Below are positions 27,465 to 36,691 of a stretch of 64,000 bases of DNA, piece by piece. This DNA comes from Hyphomonadaceae bacterium JAD_PAG50586_4 (GTDB lineage: Bacteria > Pseudomonadota > Alphaproteobacteria > Caulobacterales > Aquidulcibacteraceae), in NCBI GenBank assembly GCA_023242925.1, contig CP096134.1, positions 2,065,501 to 2,129,500 of the forward strand. The letters are read 5' to 3'. The position numbers were made by a program, and so were the translations under genes. Within the stretch, counting starts at the first letter, position 1; each line of letters begins with the position of its first letter. The notes beneath the pieces are model-generated. The model worked only from the letters and a program-made list of their open reading frames with translations, searched no databases and was not told where the DNA came from.

Positions 27465-28456
27465 GGTCGGTCGAGACCGTTGAAGTGGATGCCGACGATG
27501 GCGTGGCGCGGATCGACCGCTGGCTGCGTCGCCGCTACCCGCATCTCACTCAGGGCCAAGTCGAGAAGATGATCCGCACCGGCCAAGTGCGGGTAGATGG
27601 CGCGCGCGTGAAAGCGTCCGACCGTGTGTCGCCCGGCCAAAGCGTACGCATTCCCCCGATTCCAGAAGCGACCGAGCGTGCGCCGCCGAGCGGGCTTTCG
27701 CGCAAGGACGAGGATTTCATCCGCTCGCTCGTGCTGCACAAGGACGACGACGTTATCGTATTGAACAAGCCTTACGGCATCGCCGTGCAGGGCGGCGCGA
27801 AAACGACGCGCCACATCGACGGCATGCTCGACGGGCTGAAATTCGAGAACGAGAAGCGCCCAAAGCTCGTGCATCGCTTGGATCGCGACACCTCGGGCTG
27901 CCTGGTGCTCGCGCGCCACCCGCGTGCGGCGGCGTTTCTTGGCGAGGCCTTCCGCGATCGCGATACCGATAAGATTTACTGGGCCGTTGTTGTCGGCAGT
28001 CCGCGCCCGAAGATCGGCGAACTGCGCTCGTGGATACGCAAAGCGCCCGGCGTGCACGACGCCGATCGCGAGATGATGCAGCGCGCCGTGCAATGGGACG
28101 AAGGCGCCGTGCACGCGATCACGCAATACGTGGTGCTCTCCGAGGCGGCGGGGCGCGCGTCGTGGGTGGCGTTGCGGCCGGTGACGGGGCGCACGCACCA
28201 ATTGCGCTTCCATATGGCCGAGATGGGCCACGCCATTGCCGGCGACCCGAAATACAAATGCGATCGCCCGACGCCCAACGATCTCACCGGCGCGCTGTTG
28301 CTGCATGCACGCGCATTGCGCTTGCCGCATCCGTCCGGCGGCGAGCTCAAAGTGATCGCGCCGCTGGCGCCGCACATGAAAGAGATATTCGACCTGCTGG
28401 GCTTTGAAGAGCGCGAGGCCAAGGATCCGTTCGAACCCTTCGAGGCCAACCGATGA
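27461..28456 (+). CDS. rluC: 23S rRNA pseudouridine synthase RluC type, with S4 domain
   Basis: A 331-residue RluA-family enzyme with an N-terminal S4 RNA-binding domain (RIDRWLRRRYPHLTQGQVEK, then IRTGQVRVDGARVK) and the catalytic domain with Asp in LVHRLDRDTSGCLVLAR and ALRPVTGRTHQLRFHMA. In other bacteria this architecture modifies 23S rRNA positions 955, 2504 and 2580. The gene overlaps crcB before it and the TPR gene after it by four bases each, which suggests one operon. Confidence 0.93.
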   Translation: MRSVETVEVDADDGVARIDRWLRRRYPHLTQGQVEKMIRTGQVRVDGARVKASDRVSPGQSVRIPPIPEATERAPPSGLSRKDEDFIRSLVLHKDDDVIVLNKPYGIAVQGGAKTTRHIDGMLDGLKFENEKRPKLVHRLDRDTSGCLVLARHPRAAAFLGEAFRDRDTDKIYWAVVVGSPRPKIGELRSWIRKAPGVHDADREMMQRAVQWDEGAVHAITQYVVLSEAAGRASWVALRPVTGRTHQLRFHMAEMGHAIAGDPKYKCDRPTPNDLTGALLLHARALRLPHPSGGELKVIAPLAPHMKEIFDLLGFEEREAKDPFEPFEANR

Positions 28457-30256
28457 AAGTGGCGGAAGCCTCCGCTATTGCTTTGGCCAGCCGTGAATTG
28501 CTGAACCAAGGCGATGCGGAGGGGGCCGAACGACTGCTCTCACCGGTGCTGAAGACGCTGAAGACGGATGCCGAAGCGCTGCATTTGATGGGGCTCATCA
28601 AGAAGGCGCGCAATCAGCTCGAAGAAGCCGAACGCCATTTCCGCAGCGCAGTGGCGCACGCGCTGGGCGAGGGCGCCTATTACAACGATCTGGGCGTCGT
28701 GCTGCAAGCGCGCGGCAATTACACGGACGCGGTGCGCATCTATCGCGCCGCCATCGCGTTGCGCCCGGAAGTCACGATGGTGCGCATCAATCTGGTGCAA
28801 TGTTTGTTGGCGTCGGGCGAGCTTGCGGAAGCCGAGCGTGAGGCGCGAACCTGCGTGCATGCTGAGCCCAATGCCGAAACCTGGACGCTGCTTTCGGCCG
28901 TGCATCGCCGCCAGGAGAAGTTCGAGGAATCGCTGAACGACGCGCTCGCCGCGTTGCAGTGCGGGCCGAAATTCAGGGGCCTCCGTTACAATTACGCCAA
29001 CGCCCTGGAGCGCATCGGCCGCATCAAGGAAGCGCTCGATATCTACGAGAGCTTGGCGAAGAAGGATTTGGACTCCGCCGACCTCGCGCACAATTACGCA
29101 CGCACGCTCTACGCCGAAGGGCGCAAGAAAGAAGCCGAGTCGGTGATCGAGCAGGCGCTGGAGCTTTGGCCCGCCTCGCACCCGCTCTACACCACGCTCG
29201 CGCGCATGCGCTTCTTGCGCGGTGAAGGCGAAAACAGCACCGCGCCGCTCGAAGACGCCTGGGCCAACCGGCCGAGCGATATTGGCTTGCGTCTGGTGAT
29301 CGCGGATTCTGCTGCATCGCGCTGGCTTGCGCGAACGCGCACGCGATACGCTCGAGCACGCCAATCGCCTGGCGCCCGATACGCCGGCGCTGCTCAGCGC
29401 GTATGGCGTTGTGCTGGATGAGCTGAACCAGCCGGAAGAGGGCTTGAAGGCGCTTCGGCGCGTCGCCGAGCTTGCGCCGAACTCGCGCTCTGCCCAGCGC
29501 AATCTGCTTTCGACGCTGCTGCGCGCCAATCGGCCCGACGAGGCGCTCGCCATCACGCGCGCGCTGCGCGAAGAGGATCAAGACGAGCAATATCTGATCG
29601 CCTGCGAGGCCACGGCGCTGCGCTTGATGGGGGACGCCTTTTATCCCACGATATGCGATTATGATCGCTTCGTGCGCACCTATGAGATTGCGCCGCCGCG
29701 CGGTTACTTCACCGCCGAGAATTTCAACACCTCGCTCGCTGATATGTTGCGCGCCCAACATCGCGGCGTGAACCCGCTCGAGCACCAAATCCCGAACGGC
29801 TCGCAAACCAACCGCAATCTGCTGCACTCTCCCGATCCCGCCATCAAAGGTTTCCTCAACGCGGTTGAAGGCGCGGTGCGCGATTACATCTCGCGCCTCA
29901 AGGCCGAGCCGCATCACCCGTTCCTGCGCCGCACGCGCGAGCGTTTCCGTTTCCAGGGCCTCTGGTCCGCGCGCGTTCTGAAGGACGGATATCTACCCAA
30001 TCACGTGCATGATCGCGGTTGGATCAGTTCAGCCTATTACGTCGCCATCATGCCGCCCGAGCGCCCGAAAGACCCGCGCAATGGCTGGCTCAAATTCGGC
30101 GAACCCAACAAGGCGCCGGCCAATTGCGGCCCCGAGCGGTGGCTTGAGCCCAGGCTGGGGCAATTGGTGCTCTTCCCATCCTATATGTGGCACGGCACCT
30201 CTGCGTTCGAAGGGCCGGAGCGGCTGAGCGCGGCCTTCGATATCGTCCCGAGCTGA
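28453..30256 (+). CDS. TPR protein fused to a 2-oxoglutarate/Fe(II) oxygenase-like domain, with one frameshift
   Basis: About 600 residues when the break is repaired. Residues 1-370 or so are tetratricopeptide repeats (AEALHLMGLIKKARNQLEEAE, quoted here as EALHLMGLIKKARNQLEE; later EGRKKEAESVIEQALELWP). The C-terminus resembles the putative 2OG-Fe(II) oxygenase group: proximal histidines in HVHDRGWISSAYYV, distal His in YMWHGTSAF and the 2OG-binding Arg in ERLSAAFDI. Frame is lost at 29307-29308. Removing one T gives VIADLLHRAGLRERARDTLEHA-like sequence; otherwise two pieces, 28453-29421 and 29327-30256, result. Such proteins may hydroxylate protein side chains; the substrate is unknown. Confidence 0.8.
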
Positions 30257-30261
30257 GACCC

Positions 30262-30978
30262 ATGGAAACGCCCGTCACCACCTATCCGCGCCGCTTCTAC
30301 AAACACGCCTCCATCTTCGAGGCGGATAGCGGCCTCGCGTTGAAGCTCGACGAGCGCCGCTTGAAGACGCCCAAGGGTGCAGCCTTCACAGCGCCGACGC
30401 GCGCGCTGGCCGACGCGATGGTCGAGGAATGGAACGCGCAAGCCGAGCACATCATCCCCACGCGCATGCCGCTCACCCAATTTGCCTTCGCCGCGATCGA
30501 TGCGACAGCGACCAAGCGCGACGAGGTGGCCGATTACATCGCCAAATTCGGCGAGACCGATCTGTGCTGCCATCGCGCCGCGTCGCCGATTGACCTCGTC
30601 GCGCACCAAGACGCGCATTGGTCGTCGCTGCGCGATTGGCTGCACGCTTATGTCGGCGCCGATCTGCCGGTGGTGACGGGCGTCTTGCCCGCGGACGTAC
30701 CGCAAGGAGAACTGGCGAAACTCCGCGCCGCCGCACGCGCGTTGGACGATTTTCGCCTCACCGCGCTCGCGCAAGCGACGGGCCTCGCCGGCTCAGTGAT
30801 TATCGGCTTTGCGATATTGCATGAGAAATTGACGCCTGCGGCAGCTTTTGCAGCTGCCGCGCTGGATGATCTTTGGGCCCAGGAAAAATGGGGCGCCGAT
30901 GCGGAGGCTCAGTCCCGTTTGGCGCGACAAAGGGCCGAGTTCGAGGCCCTTGCGCGTTTCGTGGCGGCTTTGGCCTAA
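30262..30978 (+). CDS. ATP12-family F1-ATPase assembly chaperone
   Basis: A 238-residue homolog of mitochondrial Atp12, which guards the F1 alpha subunit during assembly; the family in bacteria is largely alphaproteobacterial. Features are the N-terminal [16 protein letters not shown] and [32 protein letters not shown] (shortened: [12 protein letters not shown]), and [20 protein letters not shown]. The ATG at 30262 follows a GAGCTGAGACCC site just after the TPR gene stop; the frame is open further upstream but starts there are unlikely. Confidence 0.92.
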   Translation: METPVTTYPRRFYKHASIFEADSGLALKLDERRLKTPKGAAFTAPTRALADAMVEEWNAQAEHIIPTRMPLTQFAFAAIDATATKRDEVADYIAKFGETDLCCHRAASPIDLVAHQDAHWSSLRDWLHAYVGADLPVVTGVLPADVPQGELAKLRAAARALDDFRLTALAQATGLAGSVIIGFAILHEKLTPAAAFAAAALDDLWAQEKWGADAEAQSRLARQRAEFEALARFVAALA

Positions 30979-31061
30979 ACCGCGTCAGGGCGCGGACTTG
31001 CGGCAGCGCAACATGGGCGTTACCCCCGATGCCGAATGCATCTGCGGGAGCGCCATCGCCC

Positions 31062-32594
31062 ATGAAAGACATCATCGAAACCCTTGAAGCCAAGCGTGCA
31101 GCCGCGCGTGCGGGCGGGGGCGAGAAGCGCATGGCGGCGCAGCACGCCAAGGGCAAACTCACCGCGCGCGAGCGCATCGAACTCCTGATGGACGAAGGCT
31201 CGTTCGAAGAATTCGATATGTTCGTCGAGCCGCGCAGCAATGATTTCGACACCTCGCCGCAAAAGATCCCGGGCGACGGCGTCGTCACCGGCTGGGGCAC
31301 GATCAATGGCCGGGTCGTCTACGTGTTCTCGAAAGACTTCACCGTGTTCGGCGGTTCGCTCTCGGCCACGCACGCCGCCAAGATCTGCAAAGTGCAGGAC
31401 ATGGCGATGAAGAACGGCGCGCCGATCATCGGCATTTTCGACGCCGGCGGCGCGCGCATTCAAGAAGGCGTGGAAAGCCTCGCCGGGTACGCCGACATCT
31501 TCCAGCGCAACATTCTGGCCTCCGGCGTCATTCCCCAGATCAGCGTCATCATGGGCCCGTGCGCAGGTGGCGACGTCTATTCGCCAGCGATGACGGACTT
31601 CATCTTCATGGTGAAGGATACGTCTTACATGTACGTCACCGGCCCCGAGGTGGTGAAAACCGTGACGAACGAAATCGTCACCCACGAAGAATTGGGCGGC
31701 GCCCGCGTGCATGCGTCGAAATCCGGCGTGGTTGACGGCGCCTTCGAGAACGATTTCGAGACGCTGGCGCAAATGCGCCGGCTGATTGATTTCCTGCCGC
31801 TCTCGAACCGCGAAAAGCCCCCGACGCGCCCGCACTATGACGACGTCACGCGCGAGGATTCCGCGCTCGATCGCCTGATCCCGGACAATCCCAACAAGCC
31901 CTATGACATGAAGGAGCTGATCGAGAAGGTCGCCGACGAAGGCGATTATTTCGAGATCAGTCCGGAGTTCGGCAAGAACATCATCACCGCGTTTGCGCGC
32001 CTCGACGGCTCAACCGTCGGCATCGTCGCCAACCAGCCGATGACGCTCGCAGGCGTGCTCGATATCGACGCCAGCCGCAAAGCCGCGCGCTTTGTACGCT
32101 TCTGCGACGCCTTCAACATTCCGATCGTTACCTTCGTGGACGTGCCAGGCTTCCTGCCGGGCACGCGCCAGGAGCTTGGCGGTCTGATCAAACACGGCGC
32201 AAAGCTTCTCTTCGCCTATGGCGAGGCAACGGTCCCGAAAGTCACCGTGATCACGCGCAAAGCCTATGGCGGCGCTTACGACGTGATGAGCTCCAAGCAT
32301 TTGCGTGGCGACGTGAATTACGCTTGGCCGTCAGCGGAAATTGCGGTGATGGGCGCCAAGGGTGCAGTCGAGATCATTTTCCGCGCCGACATCGGCGATC
32401 CCGATAAGATCGCGGCGCGCACCAAGGAATATTCCGACCGCTTCGCCAATCCGTTCGTCGCCGCCTCGCGTGGCTTCATCGACGACGTGATCATGCCGCG
32501 CGAAACCCGCAAACGCATCATCCGCGCGCTGATGACGCTGAAGAACAAGAAACTAGAGAACCCCTGGAAGAAGCACGACAATATTCCGTTGTAA
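31062..32594 (+). CDS. pccB: Propionyl-CoA carboxylase beta chain
   Basis: Carboxyltransferase subunit that moves CO2 from biotin to propionyl-CoA, giving methylmalonyl-CoA. The 510 residues begin with [20 protein letters not shown] and contain the two crotonase-like halves with oxyanion glycines in [13 protein letters not shown] and [17 protein letters not shown]. The start at 31062 is chosen over longer frames because it gives the family N-terminus. The alpha (biotin carboxylase) subunit is not nearby in the window. Confidence 0.96.
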   Translation: MKDIIETLEAKRAAARAGGGEKRMAAQHAKGKLTARERIELLMDEGSFEEFDMFVEPRSNDFDTSPQKIPGDGVVTGWGTINGRVVYVFSKDFTVFGGSLSATHAAKICKVQDMAMKNGAPIIGIFDAGGARIQEGVESLAGYADIFQRNILASGVIPQISVIMGPCAGGDVYSPAMTDFIFMVKDTSYMYVTGPEVVKTVTNEIVTHEELGGARVHASKSGVVDGAFENDFETLAQMRRLIDFLPLSNREKPPTRPHYDDVTREDSALDRLIPDNPNKPYDMKELIEKVADEGDYFEISPEFGKNIITAFARLDGSTVGIVANQPMTLAGVLDIDASRKAARFVRFCDAFNIPIVTFVDVPGFLPGTRQELGGLIKHGAKLLFAYGEATVPKVTVITRKAYGGAYDVMSSKHLRGDVNYAWPSAEIAVMGAKGAVEIIFRADIGDPDKIAARTKEYSDRFANPFVAASRGFIDDVIMPRETRKRIIRALMTLKNKKLENPWKKHDNIPL

Positions 32595-32657
32595 GGGTGG
32601 TCGGCGCCACATGGCTTGCGCTCGCGGGCAAAACTCTGCGTCGCACCATCGCCTGGC

Positions 32658-32679
32658 CTCTCCCGCAAATGCGGGAGAG
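32658..32679. repeat. REP-like palindrome 1
   Basis: CTCTCCCGC-AAAT-GCGGGAGAG is a perfect 9-bp inverted repeat 63 bases after the pccB stop. There is no T tract, so it is more like a REP-type palindrome than an intrinsic terminator, though it may stabilise the pccB transcript 3' end. Confidence 0.7.
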
Positions 32680-32711
32680 CAACGACGGAGCGGCTGTCCC
32701 ACACCCCCAAA

Positions 32712-32745
32712 CCTCCCGCACAATGGCTCCCCTTGACGCGGGAGG
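32712..32745. repeat. REP-like palindrome 2
   Basis: CCTCCCGC (32712-32719) and GCGGGAGG (32738-32745) share the CTCCCGC/GCGGGAG arms of the previous palindrome but enclose an 18-base loop. The pair looks like two members of one repeat family. Confidence 0.55.
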
Positions 32746-32799
32746 GTTTCGTGAGCTCCGAGGCTTCGTGGTGTGTGGGCCGCTTTAGATGCGGATTAA

Positions 32800-32945
32800 G
32801 CGTAGCGATGTTTCGTGTAGCTTGAACAAAGCGTAGCGATGTTTCGCGTAGCTTCAACAAAGTGTCGCGATGTTTCGTGTAGCTTGAACAAAGCGTCGCG
32901 ATGTTTCGCGTAGCTTGAACAAAGCGTCGCGATGTTTCGCGGAGC
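32800..32945. repeat. 31-bp tandem repeat array, 4.6 copies
   Basis: The phrase GATGTTTCG recurs at 32807, 32838, 32869, 32900 and 32931, exactly every 31 bases. In most copies each unit contains the small palindrome CGCGA-TGTT-TCGCG followed by TAGCTTGAACAAAG. Copies 3-5 are nearly identical, copies 1-2 differ at a few bases, and the last is partial. The unit is not a multiple of three and abuts directly without spacers. Confidence 0.9.
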
Positions 32946-33364
32946 GCTGAAAATCAGTTTGCGGGGAGTGAAACTGCAAAGTCCATGGTCTCGGAAGCCT
33001 TGCGCATTGAACCGGCCAATTGGGAATGGAGCGAAGCCCCAATTCTAAGTCGTCAATGGCGGCTGACGTCGGAAAGATCGAAATCGGCGATGTCGGTTGC
33101 GGTCAATGCATCGTTCAGGTGGCGCGTCTCGTGCAGTGAAGCGCGGCGGGCGTATCAAACCCTCATCCCAGGCCGGGAAAAACGAAATTGACGGAGCGCG
33201 TGTAACGCGCGGCGCCGCTCAGCGATGAACGGCGTCCACTATCAGGCGCTAGCCAGCGCCGTCCATGCACTCGGCCTCCCACCCGAACGCGCGCCCGCGC
33301 GAAGCAAAGCCGTGCGTGACGCCACCAATGATGGCGCGTACGCTTGTGCGACGGAGGAATTTCT

Positions 33365-33874
33365 ATGAAGCGCTTAATCCTGGCTCTTGGTTTTGCACTC
33401 ACCGCCTGCGGCCAAACCGCTGCGCCGCCAGGCGATAGCGCGCCGCAGGTCGTGACGCCCGCGCCGTCGATCATCGGCAATTTCATCGCGACGTCGAACA
33501 CGGCCATGTCGATCACCGGCGATCTGGAAGCCGCCGCCGAGGTGCTGAGCTTTGGGCGCGGTTTTCGCATTGAAGGCGGCCGCGTTGAGGCCGCACTCAG
33601 CCCCACGAGCGAACTCGCGGCGGGGCAAGGTTCCTTCGCTGAGGCCACTGGCAGTCAATCGATCGAGGCAATGGAACTGCGCCAAGTCGCGCTCGTGCGT
33701 GTCGCCGCCGATGCGCCGAACCCGTCTTTGTGCGGCGAAGCGTCGCCAACCTTCATCGTGCTCGCACGCGGCGCAGATCTGCTCTCATTGCTCGTATTCT
33801 CCGGCATCGAACCGCCTGGCGCCGGCGCTTCTGCGACGTCGCTGTGCGGTATCTTCAATTATATGCCGGCATGA
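33365..33874 (+). CDS. Predicted lipoprotein, first of a paralogous pair
   Basis: A 169-residue protein with signal peptide and lipobox LTAC (Cys at residue 16). The mature part has GNFIATSNTAMSITGDLEA, MELRQVALVRVA, a PSLCGEASP motif, LLVFSGIEPPGA and a final SLCGIFNY. The same pattern recurs in the next gene. Two invariant Cys after the lipid Cys could form a disulfide. A GGAGGAA site supports the start. No known family was recognised. Confidence 0.8.
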   Translation: MKRLILALGFALTACGQTAAPPGDSAPQVVTPAPSIIGNFIATSNTAMSITGDLEAAAEVLSFGRGFRIEGGRVEAALSPTSELAAGQGSFAEATGSQSIEAMELRQVALVRVAADAPNPSLCGEASPTFIVLARGADLLSLLVFSGIEPPGAGASATSLCGIFNYMPA

Positions 33875-33945
33875 CGCGACGAGCCGTGCTGACAACGCGA
33901 CGGGGCGGGGTCGCGATGGCCGCGTGCGCGGCATAAATTGCGCTC

Positions 33946-34470
33946 ATGCGCTTTGCGTTTGCAGCCCTTTGCCTCGTGCTCGCCGCTTGCGGCGAAAGCC
34001 GTGCTGTGCGCGACGAACCGCAAACCGCCCGTGAACTCAGCGGCCGCTACGTCGCCGCCTCCGATACCGCGCGCTATTTCACGGGCGATCTGTCGATCGA
34101 GCGCGCAGGGCTGATGTTCACCAAAGGCGCTATCCTCTACACGCGCACGCTTGCGCCGCGCCGTGGCTATGATCTGACGGCGCAGGCAGGCGATTCATAC
34201 GCCGCCATCGCTGTGGGCACCGCCGATTTGCATGTTGAATTGCGCCGCATCACGGACGTCAGTCTGCGCGAAGGCGCGCCGGGTTTGTGCGGTGATGACC
34301 GGCCGGAATATGCAGCTTTGGTGTACGAGGAGCGCGCAACACGCGTGACGGTGTTGGTGTTCTCCGGCGAAGAGCCGCCGAGCTCCGCGGCGACGCAAAG
34401 CCGGCTCTGCGCCACCTTCGGGTTCAACGCCCCGCACGGCGCACGCACGCAAGAAGGCGTAGTCCTCTAA
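33946..34470 (+). CDS. Predicted lipoprotein, second of a paralogous pair
   Basis: A 174-residue lipoprotein with lipobox LAAC (Cys at residue 15). It matches the preceding protein along its length: SGRYVAASDTARYFTGDLSI, LHVELRRITDVSLRE, PGLCGDDRPEY, VLVFSGEEPPSSA and SRLCATFGF. The two genes are 71 bases apart and read in the same direction, so a tandem duplication is likely. The stop overlaps the convergent cupin gene by four bases. Function unknown. Confidence 0.8.
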   Translation: MRFAFAALCLVLAACGESRAVRDEPQTARELSGRYVAASDTARYFTGDLSIERAGLMFTKGAILYTRTLAPRRGYDLTAQAGDSYAAIAVGTADLHVELRRITDVSLREGAPGLCGDDRPEYAALVYEERATRVTVLVFSGEEPPSSAATQSRLCATFGFNAPHGARTQEGVVL

Positions 34471-34958
34471 TCCTGAGCTTTGCCGTACGGATTGGTCGGC
34501 TCGCCAAGCTCGTAAAATTCCGCGCCCTTCACCGTCTGCATTTGCAGATAGCGTTTGCCGCTGTCGGGGTAGTCGACCACATCGATCGGCTTGTCCTCAC
34601 CGCCCATCAGATAGACGCATTCTTCGTCAAACGTGTTGCGCAGGATGTGCGGCACGGAGGGCGTGGCAAATCCCATGAAATCGCCGGGGCCGACTTCGGC
34701 TTCTTTGCCGTCAATGACGGCGATGGCGCGGCCCGAGATGATGTAGAGCCATTCTTCTTCGAGCATGTGCGCATGGTAGGCGAAGCTGTCCTTGCCGGGC
34801 GGCAGCTTCACCAGGCTCACATGGGCGCGGCTCATGCCGGCGAGCCGTGAGAGGCCGGCGGCGCGGAAGAGCGAGTTGGCGTTGAGCTTCTGGGTGAACG
34901 GGCGCAGCGCCGGTTGGATTTCGCCCGCGCGCCAAAGCGCCTTCTTCGACTCAGCCAT
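34467..34958 (-). CDS. Cupin-domain protein
   Basis: A 163-residue single-domain cupin. The metal-binding motif 1 is KDSFAYHAHMLEEEWLYIISG (shortened: YHAHMLEEEWLYIISG, with two His and a Glu). Motif 2 is less typical (GDFMGFATPSVPHILRN, with the distal His). It may be a small metal-dependent sugar or small-molecule enzyme, or a binding protein; the substrate is unknown. It lies upstream of nothing obvious; bpt is next on the same strand side. Confidence 0.85.
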   Translation of the reverse strand: MAESKKALWRAGEIQPALRPFTQKLNANSLFRAAGLSRLAGMSRAHVSLVKLPPGKDSFAYHAHMLEEEWLYIISGRAIAVIDGKEAEVGPGDFMGFATPSVPHILRNTFDEECVYLMGGEDKPIDVVDYPDSGKRYLQMQTVKGAEFYELGEPTNPYGKAQD

Positions 34959-34993
34959 GCTTCACCTCGTGGGCCGAGCATAGCGTGTTGTGA

Positions 34994-35737
34994 TCAGAAC
35001 TCGACCGGCTCGAACGTGCGCCATTCGCCGGCCAGCAGCAGCTCCAGCGGCCGGAATTGCGCTTTGTAATCCATCTTGTCCGAGCCCGGGATCCAATAGC
35101 CGAGATAGAGGTGGCCAAACCCTGCTGCGCGCGCTTGTTGGATATGGTCGAGGATCGTGTAGATGCCGAGTGATCGGCGCGGCTCTTCAGGATCGAAGAA
35201 CGAATACACCATCGAGAGCCCGTCGCCGAGCACATCGATCAACGCGGCGGCGGCGAGATCGCCCTTCTTGGGGCCGTCGCTGTAGCGATACTCAACGATA
35301 TGCGTGTGCACCGCGGTCTCTTCGACCATCGAGGCGTAATCGGGGAAGAGCATGTCGGCCATGCCGCCTTCAGCGTGGCGCGAGGTGAGGTAGCGGCGCA
35401 GCAACCAGAATTGCTCGTGCGTGGCTTCTGCGGGCTTGAGCGCGCGGGTGAGGTCGGCGTTACGCGCCATGATCTTGCGCCAGCGGCGATTGAACTCGAA
35501 CCGCTCCACTGGCACGCGCGCTGAGATGCAGGCGTCGCAGCCTTCGCAAGAGGGCCGGTAGGCGATGTTCTGGGAGCGGCGAAAACCGGAATCTGTCAGC
35601 AGATCATGCAGGCTTTCGGCGTCATAGCCGTCGAGCGCGGTGAAGACCTTGCGCTCACGCTTGCCCGGCAGATACGGGCACGGCGACGGCGCTGTTAAAA
35701 AGAACCGGAGGTTCTTGGTGGGAAACGGTTTGGTCAC
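34994..35737 (-). CDS. bpt: Aspartate/glutamate leucyltransferase (Bpt, arginyltransferase family)
   Basis: Adds leucine from Leu-tRNA to N-terminal Asp/Glu of proteins, making them N-degrons for ClpAP. The 247 residues show the family blocks PCPYLPGKRERKVF, the cysteine motif CEGCDACISARVPV, YSFFDPEEPRRSLGIYTIL and GYWIPGSDKMDYKAQFRPLE. It ends 36 bases before the cupin gene start. The substrate specificity is inferred from the bacterial family; Arg transfer cannot be excluded. Confidence 0.94.
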   Translation of the reverse strand: MTKPFPTKNLRFFLTAPSPCPYLPGKRERKVFTALDGYDAESLHDLLTDSGFRRSQNIAYRPSCEGCDACISARVPVERFEFNRRWRKIMARNADLTRALKPAEATHEQFWLLRRYLTSRHAEGGMADMLFPDYASMVEETAVHTHIVEYRYSDGPKKGDLAAAALIDVLGDGLSMVYSFFDPEEPRRSLGIYTILDHIQQARAAGFGHLYLGYWIPGSDKMDYKAQFRPLELLLAGEWRTFEPVEF

Positions 35738-35956
35738 GCGAATTCCATCGTCGCCGAACCTTGCAGATCGTCAAGATAGCGCACGCATTCCGCCGCACCG
35801 TGCTTAACAAAGCCTTGCATCGTAAGCGCCATTGCTGTTCCGGACTTAAAATGTGGTGAGACGCGCGCTTTGTCTCTCCAAACTGGGGAAAACTCTGCTA
35901 ATGTATATCTGCCGTTCGGTTGGGGGAACGTGCGGCCGGAAACAGAGGAGGGCGCT

Positions 35957-36181
35957 ATGGCGCAACCTGTGACGGCCATACTCGCGCGCCAGGAAGATCT
36001 GGAGCGCAGAGCACGCCAATTCACTGGCGACGCCAACGAGGCTGCATTGCTCGTTGGCCGCATTGTCGCCCGCGCGTTCGACGAGTTCCATGACGGCGTG
36101 CCCGAAGAGGTCGTCGCCCGCGCCATGCAGCGCGAGCTCGACCGCATGATCGAGCAGCTGCGGGTTTCAGCGCGCGCTTAA
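35957..36181 (+). CDS. Small acidic-helical protein of unknown function
   Basis: A 74-residue protein preceded by a strong GAGGAGGG site. The start at 35957 is set by that site; an earlier in-frame start at 35870 is unlikely. The sequence LERRARQFTGDANEAALLVG recalls the first helices of sigma-70 region 2 in ECF sigma factors (LTGD..EA..LV), but no region 4 follows. It could be a truncated or anti-sigma-like helical protein. It is convergent with msrB, whose end it overlaps by four bases. Confidence 0.65.
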   Translation: MAQPVTAILARQEDLERRARQFTGDANEAALLVGRIVARAFDEFHDGVPEEVVARAMQRELDRMIEQLRVSARA

Positions 36182-36641
36182 AGGCGCTCGCCGCGTCCGA
36201 GCGGATCGGGTAAGGCGTCGCCGTCCGCGATGAAGCTCAACGACGCTGAATTGATGCAATAACGCAGGCCAGTCGGCTGGGGTCCGTCCGGGAATACGTG
36301 GCCTTGATGGCTGTCGCAGCGTGCACAGCGGGTCTCGACGCGGCGCATGCCATAGGAATTATCCTCGATGCCAACCACATGGGCCGGGTCAACCGGACCA
36401 GTGAAGCTCGGCCAGCCGGTGCCGCTCTCGAACTTTGTGTCCTGGCGGAACAGCGGTAGCCCACAGAGGCGGCAGCAATAGACGCCGGTATTTTTCTGAT
36501 TGAGCAGCCCGCCGCAGAACGGCGCCTCGGTGCCGTGATGCAGCAGCACGCGGCGCTCTTCGTCATTCAAATCCGCCTCCAAGCGTCGGCGGTCGTCGTC
36601 GCTGGGGGCGTGAGGTCGAAACCGGATTGAGAGATTGTCAT
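36178..36641 (-). CDS. msrB: Methionine-R-sulfoxide reductase MsrB, start interrupted by a frameshift
   Basis: Repairs methionine R-sulfoxide using thioredoxin. Two CxxC zinc sites (CRLCG and CARCDSHQGH), the core KFESGTGWPSFTGPVD and the catalytic LRYCINSASLSF are intact. The family N-terminus (SGFDLTPP) starts at an ATG at 36641 with an AGGATATAGG site. It is joined to the rest (SDDDRRRLEADL) only if the GGGGG run at 36604-36608 gains one base. Without that change the open frame starts at 36669 with an atypical N-terminus. The repaired protein is about 154 residues. Confidence 0.9.
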
Positions 36642-36691
36642 GGCCTATATCCTGGGGAGCGGACCCCAATTCGTCCAGGCCGGCGCGCTGG

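Larger units (their letters stand above)
32595..33364. other. Gene-free interval with palindromes and a 31-bp tandem repeat
   Basis: No convincing coding frame exists in these 770 bases; the open frames lack ribosome binding sites and run through repeats. It holds two REP-like inverted repeats with the same arms (32658-32679 and 32712-32745), a five-copy 31-bp tandem array (32800-32945), and another AATTGGG/CCCCAATT inverted repeat near 33017-33043. This looks like an intergenic repeat island between pccB and the lipoprotein pair. Confidence 0.7.

Noticed and set aside
32800..32945. CRISPR array
   Set aside because: The 31-base repeats abut directly without spacers, and no cas genes lie nearby.
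32595..33364. Mobile element or transposase remnant in the repeat island
   Set aside because: No transposase-like frame, target-site duplication or terminal inverted repeat pair bounding the region was found.
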